DNA from: Haloferax sulfurifontis ATCC BAA-897
Lineage (GTDB): Archaea > Halobacteriota > Halobacteria > Halobacteriales > Haloferacaceae
Length of the DNA stretch: 64,000 bases
Assembly: GCF_000337835.1 (NCBI RefSeq)
Contig: NZ_AOLM01000004.1
Location: forward strand, 62,001-126,000
Reading direction: 5' to 3'
In this document: positions 9,789 through 18,629 of the stretch, in pieces
Position numbering within the stretch: the first letter of the stretch is position 1
How the letters are laid out: the number at the start of each line of letters is the position of its first letter
Notes under the pieces: model-generated
What the model was told of the DNA's origin: nothing
What the model saw: only the letters and a program-made list of their open reading frames with translations
Database searches by the model: none
Translations under genes and position numbers: made by a program

Positions 9789-9794
9789 TTTTTT
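9789..9794 (+). terminator. T-tract terminator after aglM
   Basis: Six consecutive T about 80 bases past the aglM stop. Haloarchaeal termination mostly needs only a short U-tract. It faces the equivalent tract of aglB. Confidence 0.5.
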
Positions 9795-9861
9795 CACTTT
9801 CTACCCGATAACCGCTGGTAAGTTCGAAAACGGGCAACTGGTCACCGGTGTCGCAGAAGAC

Positions 9862-9867
9862 AAAAAA
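9862..9867 (-). terminator. T-tract terminator after aglB
   Basis: Six A on the plus strand, that is six T downstream of the aglB stop on the reverse strand. With the tract at 9789 it forms convergent termination between aglM and aglB. Confidence 0.5.
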
Positions 9868-9893
9868 GGCCGTCGGCGTTGCCGTTCGCTTCG

Positions 9894-12800
9894 TTACGGA
9901 GCGACCGCGGCCGCGCCGGCGTCGACTGACGCCGAGACCGAGGCCGACGTCGACTCGTTCGTCTGCGAGTCGTCCGACGAGGAGCCGCCGGGCAGGTCGA
10001 GTTCCTGTTCGTTCCGTTCGAGGGTGACCTGCACGGCACCGTCTTCGGCACCGTTGACGAGGCCCTCCTCGACGGCGACGTTCTCCGCCTGATAGGTGAC
10101 GATGGTGTTGTTCCCGGCGACCGAGGTCGGCCCGGTGAACGCGTAGCCGCCCGTCGAGCGGACGCTGACGTTCGTGTAGCCGTTGTCCGGTCCGTACTCG
10201 TCGTAGCCGGTCGTGGAGTACGGGAGCGTCATCGTGAACTCACCGTCGGCGTCGGTCTGCGCCTGCTGTGTGTAGGTGAAGTTCGTACCCGTGGTCAGGT
10301 CGCGCATCTGGACGCGCGCGGTCACCGTCGCGTTGGCCGGGGCACCGCTGCCTTCGACCGTCGCGCCGGGGACGCGCTCGAACGTCTTGACCCACGATGG
10401 GTTGTTGGGGACGAGCGCCTGTGGCTGGATGCCGTAGGTGTTGCCCTCCCTGACGATGGAGTTCTGGTAGGACCCCGAGCGGAGCGCCGAGCTGTTCGAG
10501 GACTTCACGAGACGGTAGTGTTCGAGTGCCGAAACGCGCTCCTCGGGGAACGTGCCGAGACCGCCGATCTGGGAGGTCGGGTCGTTCGCGACGTACTCCT
10601 CGGCGGCGCTCATGTTGTCGAACACTCTGACTGCCTGCCCGTCCGAGGGCGTCACTCTGAACGTCGCCGAGCCGTCGGCGGATGTGCGCTCTTCCCAATC
10701 GACGACGATCGGCGACGCCTCGCGAGCGCTGCCGTGGTACGCGTAGAGTCGGACCATCAGGCTCTCGTAGTAGCGCTGGTCTTTGACGTTCGATGCGGCG
10801 GCGACAGTCGTCTGCCCGTTCTGCTCTTGTAGGCGGTACATCGGACTGTAGAAGTCCGACGCCGAGACGTTCGACTCGTCGTAGAAGACGGTCGGCGCGG
10901 CGAACTTCGAGTCGGTCGAAGCCATCTGCCAGTCGACCATGACGTAGCGAGTCTGATCGCCTTCGCCGTCGTCACCCATCGAGGTGAGGACCGATTCAGC
11001 CTGCTGTTCGTCGTCGGCGAGGAGGAAGTTCGCTGCCCCGGTAGCACCTTCCTGGAACGGGTTCGCGTTCGGGATGCGTTCGCCGAGGACGGTGATCAAG
11101 TGACCGTAGTCCCACCAGGACATGACGCCGTAGGAGCCGTCCGGATAGTCGAAGTCGTCTGCGCGCTCGTACGTCCCGTAGTACTCCATCCGGTTCGATT
11201 CTCCGCCGAATTCGCCTTCCGCGGGTGTGTTGTTCTGCATCCAGGAGAGACTTCCGTCCCACTGAGTGACGGTCCCTGGACCGGTTTGAGACGCTTGCAT
11301 AGCGGTCTGAGACACGCCGCCGTTACCGAGTTGGATCGGGATGATGAGGACGGGCGTGAGGATGAGGAGGACGGCAATCATGACCGCTGCGACCTGACCA
11401 TACGAGACGTCGTCGAGGCGGTCGACGCTCGCGAAGCCGATGAAGTCGATTCTGAGGACTTCTCGAAGGAGGTAGGCGTTCATCACCGCGACGACGACCG
11501 CGAGGTAGTAGTTGAAACGAACCTGCGTGAAGGCGGCAGAGGTCATAATAGCTGCCCACACGAGGACGAACAGCTGCTCGCTCTCGTATTCAGCTTGCAT
11601 CACTGCCCCCACGATGAGTGCGGTGACGATGGTCAGACTGACGAGCGACGATTCGACGCCGAGGGCACTACCGATCCCTGCCGGAAGCGCCGGTATCAAG
11701 AAGAGTACTCCGATGAGGGTGAGGCTCCCGGCGACGTATCCAATCCTCCGCGAGTTCCCACCCTTGACGAGTGGTTTCGCGACGAGCCAAACTGCTGCGA
11801 GAACACCTGTGAAGAAGGTAAACCCGTACTCGGACATGATACGGCCGACAGCAGTTTGACCGCTCGACTGGAGCGAGCTTGCAGCAATGAACGGCTGTGC
11901 CTCTCCGATGGTCCGAGTGGCTGCCCCGGCGCTGAACCCGACCGTGCGGAGGAAGTTAGTCGTAATCTGTCTGAAAGCGTCCGGGAGGATGACCGCTAGT
12001 AGCGCTATCGCGATGAGGCCGATGGCAGCGACGGCGATGGGGTATCCTCGGGCGTCGATATCGCTTGACTCCCACCAGCGAGCGAGTGCGGCGAGAAAGG
12101 CAGCACCGAGAGCGATACCGAACGAGAACAGCGGTTGAATGAGGCTGAACTGGGTGATACTGAACGAGGTGTCGGAGAGTGGGACGAACATCAAGACGCC
12201 GGTGACGAGCATCGAGACGACACCGACGAACGCGACGTGCTCGGGGGACCGCCCGCGTACGAAGTCAGAAACCATCGCAAGGACCAAAAAGAGCCCAACA
12301 ATCCCGACGAGGAGGATGCCCGGCGGCCACGACCACATGTAGACCGCCATCGCGACGCCAGCGAGCACGGACCACTTGATGGGATTTCGGAGTGCATTGA
12401 AGTCTCCAGCCTCAACGAGCTCCCAGACGGGTTTTTCGCGGTCGGCGACACTGAGGGCAACCATCACCGCGAGGACCGCGAAACCTTGGAAGAACGGCTC
12501 GGCGATGTTGTGGTCGGCGAATCCGACGAGACCACGTTGAAGGAAGGTCCCGGGTAGGAGCATCAGGATGACGACGCCGAAAAGGCCACCGAGGCGTCCG
12601 CCAAGTCTGCGGCCGATCAAGAACGTTGGAATGGCGACGAGCGTACCAAAGACTGCCGGGGCGACGAGGAGCGTCTTCGCGATCAAATCCGTGGAGGGGC
12701 TCCCGAGTCCAACGATGAGTGCGACCGTCGCAATTATTTGGTCGTAGATAGTGCCGAACTGGCCGACACTCGTCCCGAACGGGAAGTTCGTCCACGGGTC

Positions 12801-13040
12801 GAACGGCATTGTGGAGGGCCAATTGCGAACCGTGTACGAAACTTCGCGGAGGTGGTACCACGCGTCGTTTCCCGAGAAAAGGACATCACCATCCCTGATG
12901 AAATTACTGTACGACCGGAGACGAATAGCCAACATAGTGACTAATATCACGAGGAGGGCGGGGACGTGATACCAGTCTTTGAACAGTTCGAGGACCGACT
13001 GAGAATCAAGGCCCTCTGTACGTTCAGAGTCTACGCTCAT
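9894..13040 (-). CDS. aglB: Dolichyl-phosphooligosaccharide-protein glycotransferase AglB
   Basis: Catalytic oligosaccharyltransferase that transfers the assembled lipid-linked glycan to Asn-X-Ser/Thr on S-layer glycoprotein, archaellins and other exported proteins. It has 1048 residues. About a dozen transmembrane segments fill residues 20-590. The metal-binding DxD-like region sits in the first external loop (SGNDAWYHLREVSYTVRNW). The catalytic-pocket WWDYGH motif is at residues 642-647. A large external C-terminal domain is Asn/Thr-rich and ends in a Ser/Asp-rich tail. AT-rich sequence (ACTTATG on the reverse strand, about 13066-13075) sits about 30 bases before the ATG. It is the conserved anchor of the variable glycosylation island. 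Confidence 0.96.
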   Translation of the reverse strand: MSVDSERTEGLDSQSVLELFKDWYHVPALLVILVTMLAIRLRSYSNFIRDGDVLFSGNDAWYHLREVSYTVRNWPSTMPFDPWTNFPFGTSVGQFGTIYDQIIATVALIVGLGSPSTDLIAKTLLVAPAVFGTLVAIPTFLIGRRLGGRLGGLFGVVILMLLPGTFLQRGLVGFADHNIAEPFFQGFAVLAVMVALSVADREKPVWELVEAGDFNALRNPIKWSVLAGVAMAVYMWSWPPGILLVGIVGLFLVLAMVSDFVRGRSPEHVAFVGVVSMLVTGVLMFVPLSDTSFSITQFSLIQPLFSFGIALGAAFLAALARWWESSDIDARGYPIAVAAIGLIAIALLAVILPDAFRQITTNFLRTVGFSAGAATRTIGEAQPFIAASSLQSSGQTAVGRIMSEYGFTFFTGVLAAVWLVAKPLVKGGNSRRIGYVAGSLTLIGVLFLIPALPAGIGSALGVESSLVSLTIVTALIVGAVMQAEYESEQLFVLVWAAIMTSAAFTQVRFNYYLAVVVAVMNAYLLREVLRIDFIGFASVDRLDDVSYGQVAAVMIAVLLILTPVLIIPIQLGNGGVSQTAMQASQTGPGTVTQWDGSLSWMQNNTPAEGEFGGESNRMEYYGTYERADDFDYPDGSYGVMSWWDYGHLITVLGERIPNANPFQEGATGAANFLLADDEQQAESVLTSMGDDGEGDQTRYVMVDWQMASTDSKFAAPTVFYDESNVSASDFYSPMYRLQEQNGQTTVAAASNVKDQRYYESLMVRLYAYHGSAREASPIVVDWEERTSADGSATFRVTPSDGQAVRVFDNMSAAEEYVANDPTSQIGGLGTFPEERVSALEHYRLVKSSNSSALRSGSYQNSIVREGNTYGIQPQALVPNNPSWVKTFERVPGATVEGSGAPANATVTARVQMRDLTTGTNFTYTQQAQTDADGEFTMTLPYSTTGYDEYGPDNGYTNVSVRSTGGYAFTGPTSVAGNNTIVTYQAENVAVEEGLVNGAEDGAVQVTLERNEQELDLPGGSSSDDSQTNESTSASVSASVDAGAAAVAP

Positions 13041-13160
13041 TGCTTCGATGGATTCGGAAAACGCGCATAAGTCTTGTGAAAGTCGGTCTTCAAAATTTCT
13101 CCTCTAGGCATGTTACTTACCCTCAAGAAATCCACGTTTCGTCACACGGTTACCCGACGA

Positions 13161-14216
13161 TCACCGACTCTCGTACCAGTCGACGTACCGCTCGATTCCT
13201 TCCTCGAAGTCGACTCTTGGTTCCCAGTCGAGTTCATCCCGTGCTCGGGACGTGTCCGAGACGTACACCTTTTGGTCTCCTTCACGCCACTCGCCGAAGG
13301 AGATGTCGGTTCGCTTATCAGACTTTTCTTCGAGGAGGTCGAGGAATTCGAGGAGGCTTGTCGTGTTCTTCGTTCCACCACCCATGTTGTAGACCGCGGA
13401 CTTGCCGTCAGGGTCTGAGAGAAATGCGTCATAGGCGCGAACGAGATCTTTCACATAGAGGACGTCACGAACTTGCTTTCCGTCTCCGAAGATGGTCAGC
13501 GGTTCGTCGTTGAGCGTACTAATTGCAAAGTGAGCGACCCATCCTTGATCTTCATTTCCGAACTGTCGTGTCCCATAGATACAACTCATGCGGAACGCTG
13601 CTGCTTGCACTTCGTTTCGCTTTGTATAGTCCTGCACGTAGATGTCAGCTGCGAGTTTCGAGACACCGTATGGTGTATGTTCGCACCCGTCGATAGAGAG
13701 GGACTCAGGGATTCCCTGATCGAAGTCTGGGTCATCGTACCAGTAGCGACTCTCTTGTTCGCGGACGGGGATGTTGTTGACGTTGTTTCCGTACACTTTG
13801 TTCGTCGAGGCGAGCACCACCGCAGGGTCGCTGTCTGCTTTCCGTGCAGCCTCGAGGACGTTGAACGTCCCTTCGGCGTTCACCTCGAAATCCGTGCGAG
13901 GGTCAGTAAGCGACGCCGTGACTGCGACTTGGCCGGCGGTGTGCACGATTGCGTCGTGCCCTTCGACGATGGATTCGAACGTATCAGCGGCGCGGATGTC
14001 AGCTTCGACGAGTTCGACCTCGGGGTAGTTCTCCTCGATGAAATTCCAGTTGTATGCCGCGGTGTTCCGACTCTCATCGGCATTTTCGAGCGTCTCAGTT
14101 CGACTGAGGTTGTCGAGTGCCGTGACGTCGGCACCCTGTTCTGCGTAGTACTCGACCGCGTGACTGCCGACGAAGCCCGCGCCACCAGTGACGAGGACGT
14201 TCTCCGGTTTGCTCAT
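13161..14216 (-). CDS. NAD-dependent epimerase, CDP-paratose 2-epimerase (TyvE)-like
   Basis: Extended short-chain dehydrogenase of 351 residues. It has nucleotide motif TGGAGFVGSH at 10-19 and the catalytic Tyr-Lys pair YGVSK at 183-187. Internal signatures (LASTNKVYGNNVN; MSCIYGTRQFGNEDQGWVAH) are what I associate with CDP-paratose/tyvelose 2-epimerases, as opposed to GalE. It would epimerise a nucleotide-linked hexose or deoxyhexose for the N-glycan. The true substrate is uncertain, because no CDP-sugar dehydratase is visible here. It lies between aglB and the UDP-xylose synthase-like gene on the same strand, with about 120 bases to aglB and 175 to the upstream gene. Confidence 0.75.
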   Translation of the reverse strand: MSKPENVLVTGGAGFVGSHAVEYYAEQGADVTALDNLSRTETLENADESRNTAAYNWNFIEENYPEVELVEADIRAADTFESIVEGHDAIVHTAGQVAVTASLTDPRTDFEVNAEGTFNVLEAARKADSDPAVVLASTNKVYGNNVNNIPVREQESRYWYDDPDFDQGIPESLSIDGCEHTPYGVSKLAADIYVQDYTKRNEVQAAAFRMSCIYGTRQFGNEDQGWVAHFAISTLNDEPLTIFGDGKQVRDVLYVKDLVRAYDAFLSDPDGKSAVYNMGGGTKNTTSLLEFLDLLEEKSDKRTDISFGEWREGDQKVYVSDTSRARDELDWEPRVDFEEGIERYVDWYESR

Positions 14217-14318
14217 GTGTTAGGTCTGCGTGCATGTGGTGAAAATACATGAGGTGGATATAGTTATTGCTCGCAATTCGACTGTTGTGTATAAAATCAC
14301 CACGTTAGATGACTCGGA

Positions 14319-14399
14319 TTACTCTTCTCCAACGAGACCCATCTCTTCGAGTTCTGCGTGGACTTCCTCGAAGTTTTCACTGACTCCGCGATTAGTCGT
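14319..14399 (-). pseudogene. C-terminal coding remnant, possibly of a sulfatase-fold gene
   Basis: A 26-codon reverse-strand stretch ends in a stop and reads like a real halophilic C-terminus (FEEVHAELEEMGLVGEE). It has a stop immediately upstream and no start. The form resembles the end of the sulfatase-fold protein at 21340-22395 (EEVTQRLQDLGYF). It overlaps the 3' end of the next gene by 8 bases, so it looks like a recombination scar where a replaced gene left its last codons. Short length makes this tentative. Confidence 0.25.
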
Positions 14400-15384
14400 C
14401 TGTTAGCCGCTGTTCGAAATACGGAATCGTTCTTTTGAGTCCCGTTCGGAGCGAGATCGAGGGCTTCCAATCGAGTTGCGACGTGATTTTGGAGATATCA
14501 GGGCGTCGAACTTCTGGGTCGTCTTGTGGAAGTGATTTGTACGTCACGCCGGAATCGGTATCGACGACATTGAGGATGACGTCAGTTAATTCTCGAATGG
14601 AAATCTCTTCCGTGTTCCCGATGTTGAACACATCGCCTGCAGCGACTTCAGCAGGGGCATCAGCAATCGTTCGGATTCCTGCGACCAGATCTGATACGTA
14701 ACAAAAACTCCGGGTCTGACTACCATCACCGTAGACAGTCAAGTCCTCACCACGGAGCGCCTGCGTCAGGAAGTTTGGAACCACACGACCGTCGTTTGGA
14801 TCCATTCGGGGACCATACGTGTTGAAGATTCTAGCGGTGCGAATGTCCATCTCGTATTTCCGTTCATACGCGACGGCGAGTGCCTCCGAGAAGCGCTTCG
14901 ACTCGTCGTAGGGCGCTCGCGGGCCTCTGATGTTGACGTTGCCGTTGTACGTTTCCGACTGAGGGTGTTCGTTTGCATTCCCGTACACTTCACTCGTCGA
15001 GGCGATGAACACGCGAGCGTCGTGGTCACGAGCACATTCGAGTGCGCGCTTGGTCCCCTGACTGTTCGTCAGTGCGATTTCGACGGAGTGCGAGGTGAAA
15101 TCTTCTGGACTCGCCCGTGACGCCATGTGATAGACGACATCGACAGTTTTGAATTCAGGGAACGGATCCCGGACATCGTGTTTCTGAACGGTAAGCCTTG
15201 GCGACTCAACATGCGCCAAGTTCTCCTGACGGCCACTCCCGTAGTTGTCGAGAACAGTGACACGGAACCCATCTTTAAGGAGGCTATCGACGAGGTGGCT
15301 CCCGAGAAATCCCGCACCGCCAGTCACGACTACGTGCGTTGTGATTTCTGTATCAGGCTGTAGTGAACTTTTGTCTTCCGACAT
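14392..15384 (-). CDS. UDP-glucuronate decarboxylase (UDP-xylose synthase)-like SDR
   Basis: A 330-residue extended SDR. Cofactor motif TGGAGFLGSH is at 21-30 and the catalytic YDESK at 159-163. The later run TYGPRMDPNDGRVVPNFLTQ and TVYGDGSQTRSFCYVSDLV is typical of UDP-xylose synthases and related 4,6-modifying enzymes. It would convert UDP-glucuronate, the product of AglM, to UDP-xylose. It is separated from the upstream AglF-like gene by only 3 bases, so they are co-transcribed. A dTDP-glucose 4,6-dehydratase is less likely given the DGRVVPNF and QTRSF pattern. Exact product not proven. Confidence 0.75.
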   Translation of the reverse strand: MSEDKSSLQPDTEITTHVVVTGGAGFLGSHLVDSLLKDGFRVTVLDNYGSGRQENLAHVESPRLTVQKHDVRDPFPEFKTVDVVYHMASRASPEDFTSHSVEIALTNSQGTKRALECARDHDARVFIASTSEVYGNANEHPQSETYNGNVNIRGPRAPYDESKRFSEALAVAYERKYEMDIRTARIFNTYGPRMDPNDGRVVPNFLTQALRGEDLTVYGDGSQTRSFCYVSDLVAGIRTIADAPAEVAAGDVFNIGNTEEISIRELTDVILNVVDTDSGVTYKSLPQDDPEVRRPDISKITSQLDWKPSISLRTGLKRTIPYFEQRLTDD

Positions 15385-15387
15385 CTG

Positions 15388-16398
15388 TTAGAAATAGATA
15401 CTGCTGTTGTCGCCAACGTTGAGATTGTTCGCCTCACCGTGGACATCCGTGTTACTCCCGACGATGCTTTCGTTGATATTGACGCCCTGTAAGACCGCAT
15501 TCTGTCCAACAATACTGTTGGCGACGATGCTCTGTTCTATCGTGGCCCTATCGTCAATACTCACGTACGGGCCAACGACACTCTCTTTGACGGTTATGTT
15601 CTCTCCAGCGTCAATGGGAGGGATGATGACAGATCCTCTAAGTTGCTCGTCTCCATTTGTTTTAGTTCGTTCGAGAAGAACACGGTTGGCTTCCAGAAGC
15701 GTCTCGGGACGACCACAGTCGTACCAGTCTTCGACTTCGAATGTTCGGAGGTTGCACCCCTGTTCGACCATCCTCTGGAGCGCGTCGGTTAATTGGAACT
15801 CGTTTCCAGCACCTCTGATGTCGTTGTCGACCAGATGCCCGAGCGCGTCAAAAAGTGCGTTCGAATTTTCGATAATGTACACGCCACTGATAGCTAAGTT
15901 CGATGGTGGGTCATCAGGTTTCTCGACGAGTCGGCTGACTGCGTTGTCCCCGCTCATCTCGACGACGCCATAATGGCTCGGTTCGGAAACCTCCTTCACG
16001 CCGATGCTTCCGTCGCTCTCCGGAAGTTCGTCATGAGCATCGAGGAATGTGTTGAATCTGTTTTCGAAGAGCATGTCCCCGAGTGCGATGAGTAACTCGT
16101 CGCCGCGGGCGATAGATTCGGCCTGATAGATACTGTGGCCGAGGCCTTTTGCGTTCTCTTGTTCAACGAAGTCGAACGCGAACCGTTCGGAGAATGCAGA
16201 CCGAGCGTACTCAGTAATCTGGTCTTTCATAGTCCCTCCGACGACGACGACGACTTCTTCGACATTCGTCTCGGCAATATTTTGGAGGATATGTCCGAGA
16301 ATCGGCTTTCCAGCTAGCCTTACCATTCCCTTTGGTTTCGTATGCGTCTGGGGGTAGAGCCGTGTCCCTTGACCGGCAGCTGGAATGATCGCTTTCAT
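15388..16398 (-). CDS. Sugar-1-phosphate nucleotidyltransferase (AglF-like)
   Basis: A 336-residue nucleotidyltransferase that would activate a hexose-1-phosphate to an NDP-sugar for glycan assembly. The N-terminal catalytic domain has GQGTRLYPQTHTKPKGM (8-24) and LIALGDMLFENRF, with VEKPDDPPSNLAISGVYII further in. The last 90 or so residues are a left-handed beta-helix of hexapeptide repeats (ITVKESVVGPYVSIDDRATI and on). AglF of H. volcanii is the nearest recalled homologue, and RmlA-type dTDP-glucose synthase is the alternative. It heads an operon with the UDP-xylose synthase-like gene. The start ATG sits after an AT-rich stretch. Confidence 0.8.
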   Translation of the reverse strand: MKAIIPAAGQGTRLYPQTHTKPKGMVRLAGKPILGHILQNIAETNVEEVVVVVGGTMKDQITEYARSAFSERFAFDFVEQENAKGLGHSIYQAESIARGDELLIALGDMLFENRFNTFLDAHDELPESDGSIGVKEVSEPSHYGVVEMSGDNAVSRLVEKPDDPPSNLAISGVYIIENSNALFDALGHLVDNDIRGAGNEFQLTDALQRMVEQGCNLRTFEVEDWYDCGRPETLLEANRVLLERTKTNGDEQLRGSVIIPPIDAGENITVKESVVGPYVSIDDRATIEQSIVANSIVGQNAVLQGVNINESIVGSNTDVHGEANNLNVGDNSSIYF

Positions 16399-16518
16399 TA
16401 AAGACAGATTCCTTTCCCCTATCTAAAATCCACCGCTCCATGTGAACATGGGAGGAACGTCTCCCCGCAAATATCACACGACGAACTTTCTTTAAAAAGG
16501 CTCATACTTTGAGGGCCA

Positions 16519-16572
16519 ATGATGGTCTCACTCGTCGTCCCCGTCCACAATGAGGTAGGGGGCTGGACGTGA
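16519..16572 (+). pseudogene. N-terminal remnant of a GT2 glycosyltransferase
   Basis: Seventeen codons open with MMVSLVVPVHNEVGG, the classic GT2 start (hydrophobic strand then VPxxNE), and then hit a stop. Nothing further of the enzyme can be read in any frame. It is likely the 5' scar of a deleted or replaced glycosyltransferase. A chance match is possible given the length. Confidence 0.35.
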
Positions 16573-16634
16573 CTGACTGACTGCGTGAAATCGGTTCTCT
16601 CCTCTAAATTTTTTTCACGTGCTTGAAGTTGTCT

Positions 16635-17204
16635 ATGTGGGAATACGAACTGTTTGGCCAAGCTGAACGTCTGCGAATCTCTCTACTCGTTGCAGTTGCC
16701 GGGTTTTATGGGTAACTCCCCGGTGTTGATAGTTGGAAGGGGCACAACTCGCAGACGGCGTTCATTAGTTAGATTCGCCCTCGAAACGGCTTGTGTCAGC
16801 ACTCATCAGAAGTGTCATCCACTGGTCGTGGGTGTTCATCTACGTGCAGGCGTCTTCTACCGAACTCCTCAAAATCATCAGTACGACGCTGTCGCGCTCG
16901 CTCCCTCGATTACACTACTTGAGTTTTGAGGACTTGAAATCGCCTGGTAATGGCATTCTTACAATACGTTCTATATCGTAACCGTGGCGATTCTCGTCGG
17001 CGACTTGCTCTCTGGGTCAGTTGTCCTGTTCGAACTGTCCAGTGAGTATTCGTCGTGACCAACAGTGGTGATACGAACGCACAGGATGTCGAGACGTACC
17101 TCGAAATACCTGACACAGATAGTGCGACCGTCCTTGTGATTGACGAGTATCGGCTGCCCGTACAGTGGTATCTTCGTGCTACCGTCCCGGTTGAGTTGGT
17201 ATAG
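16635..17204 (+). pseudogene. Decayed membrane-protein gene fragments
   Basis: Several short forward frames look like pieces of one lost gene. A start with a hydrophobic helix (RLRISLLVAVAGFYG, 16635-16715) is interrupted by a stop. Later come hydrophobic pieces (VAILVGDLLSGSVVLFEL near 16981) and an acidic then hydrophobic C-terminal piece ending in LPVQWYLRATVPVELV at 17202-17204. The pattern suggests a membrane glycosyltransferase that lost its middle and gained frameshifts. No family can be named. Codon use is less GC-biased than in neighbouring genes. Confidence 0.3.
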
Positions 17205-17492
17205 AGTCTCCTCGTATACAGTCTCTCAAAGTTATTGTTGGCCTCCGACATCGAAGAAGCTTCTGAGATATTTATTATTGTCAGTAGTGGTAGATGTGAA
17301 CTATAACTCCAAATAAACTTTGAGAAGTGTACCGTAGTGTTCCTTGGGTTGAGCGTAGCCTCAGAAACCCCATTCAGAAAGAGTGACACCACTTACGACT
17401 ACAGTACAATCTTCCAACCCTATTTTTGACTGGCTGCTGAAGAAGGTAGTGTCTACCAAAGATTTTTATAATTCACGCTCACCGCTGATATC
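17205..17492 (+). promoter_or_regulatory. AT-rich intergenic DNA with the promoter of the following GT4 gene
   Basis: About 290 bases without a gene. The TATA box tttataatt at 17465-17473 lies about 24 bases before the GTG start of the next gene, which predicts a leaderless mRNA. The rest is low-GC DNA typical of the variable island. Confidence 0.55.
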
Positions 17493-18620
17493 GTGCGTGT
17501 CGCCATCATCACACCCCGATATCCACCTAACGTTCACGGTGGGGGAGAAATCAGTGTCCAACTTCTTGCAAATGAACTATCACCTCAGGTAGATCGTGTT
17601 GAGGTGTTTAGTTTCGATGGCGCCGGTGCGCGATCAGTCGACGGAATCAAAGTCCACCGATTTAGAAGCCTCCCACACCAGATACTGGAGTGTTCGAATC
17701 TACTGGCATACCTCCCATTGAGAAGGAAACTCAAGCAGTTAGAATCATTCGACGTACTCCATTCGTACAACATCGTATTGAACCCTGTTGTTGGTCGTCT
17801 CTCCTCTCAGATGGACGTTCCAAGCGTAGCGACACTGAACTCGTATGACCTCCTACCTAAGTCGGCTTTCGGAATAAAAGCACCCCCGAAACGACGTTTG
17901 TACGAACTTCTCTCAATGGGCACTACTGGCCGAATTATCCGGAGCGAAACAAAACGGATCAACCGCTTTATCACACTGAGCGACGCTTCTAGAACTATCT
18001 ACCGCGAAAACGGATTCCAGGACGTTCCGATCGATGTGGTCCCAAATATGCTTGATCCTTCATTTAAAATTCCTGAATCTGGAACAGACTCCAATAGCTA
18101 TCAGTTACTCTTCGTTGGTAGCCTAATCAGAGAGAAGGGAGTCAAGTATCTTATTGAGTCTCTGTCTCATCTTTCTTCGGATATCTCTCTCAGAGTAGTT
18201 GGCACTGGAGACCAACGCCAACCCCTTGAGTCATTAGCTAATCGATTGGAAGTTAACTCTCGTATCGATTTCACGGGCCAGATTCCGTACGAGCAACTAT
18301 GTCAGTACTACACAGATGCTGACTTATTCGTCCATCCTGGTGTATGGCCGGAACCGTTCGGGCGAACGTTGCTAGAGGCGATGCAAGCAGGCCTTCCAGT
18401 GGTTGCAACTAACCTAGGGGGGCCCGCAGAAATCGTCCAGCAAGACGAACTCCTCTGTCCGCCAAGAAACGCCAAAAAGCTCGCTGAGACAATTTCGCTA
18501 GCACGAGATCGATCAGGCGATGGAGTCCAGAACCAGGCGTATGTCTACAAACGGTACTCTCCCGAAACAGTCATCGACGAAATTTGTGATGTGTACCAGT
18601 TGGCAATGGACGGTTGGTAA
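17493..18620 (+). CDS. Glycosyltransferase family 4
   Basis: A 375-residue GT-B enzyme. The N-terminal acceptor domain starts MRVAIITPRYPPNVHGGGE, with the Gly-rich loop of GT4 enzymes. The C-terminal donor domain has LLFVGSLIREKGVKYLIES and the EX7E-like region FGRTLLEAMQAGLPVVATN. It would add one sugar to the dolichol-linked glycan on the cytoplasmic face. It starts with GTG right behind a TATA box. The codon use (AGA, CTA, ATA) and lower GC differ from housekeeping genes in the window, consistent with horizontal acquisition. Confidence 0.85.
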   Translation: MRVAIITPRYPPNVHGGGEISVQLLANELSPQVDRVEVFSFDGAGARSVDGIKVHRFRSLPHQILECSNLLAYLPLRRKLKQLESFDVLHSYNIVLNPVVGRLSSQMDVPSVATLNSYDLLPKSAFGIKAPPKRRLYELLSMGTTGRIIRSETKRINRFITLSDASRTIYRENGFQDVPIDVVPNMLDPSFKIPESGTDSNSYQLLFVGSLIREKGVKYLIESLSHLSSDISLRVVGTGDQRQPLESLANRLEVNSRIDFTGQIPYEQLCQYYTDADLFVHPGVWPEPFGRTLLEAMQAGLPVVATNLGGPAEIVQQDELLCPPRNAKKLAETISLARDRSGDGVQNQAYVYKRYSPETVIDEICDVYQLAMDGW

Positions 18621-18629
18621 TCCGTCCAC

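Noticed and set aside
16793-16981. A 62-codon open frame in the decayed region as a complete gene
   Set aside because: No promoter, start context or domain. It reads best as one of several pieces of a broken gene.
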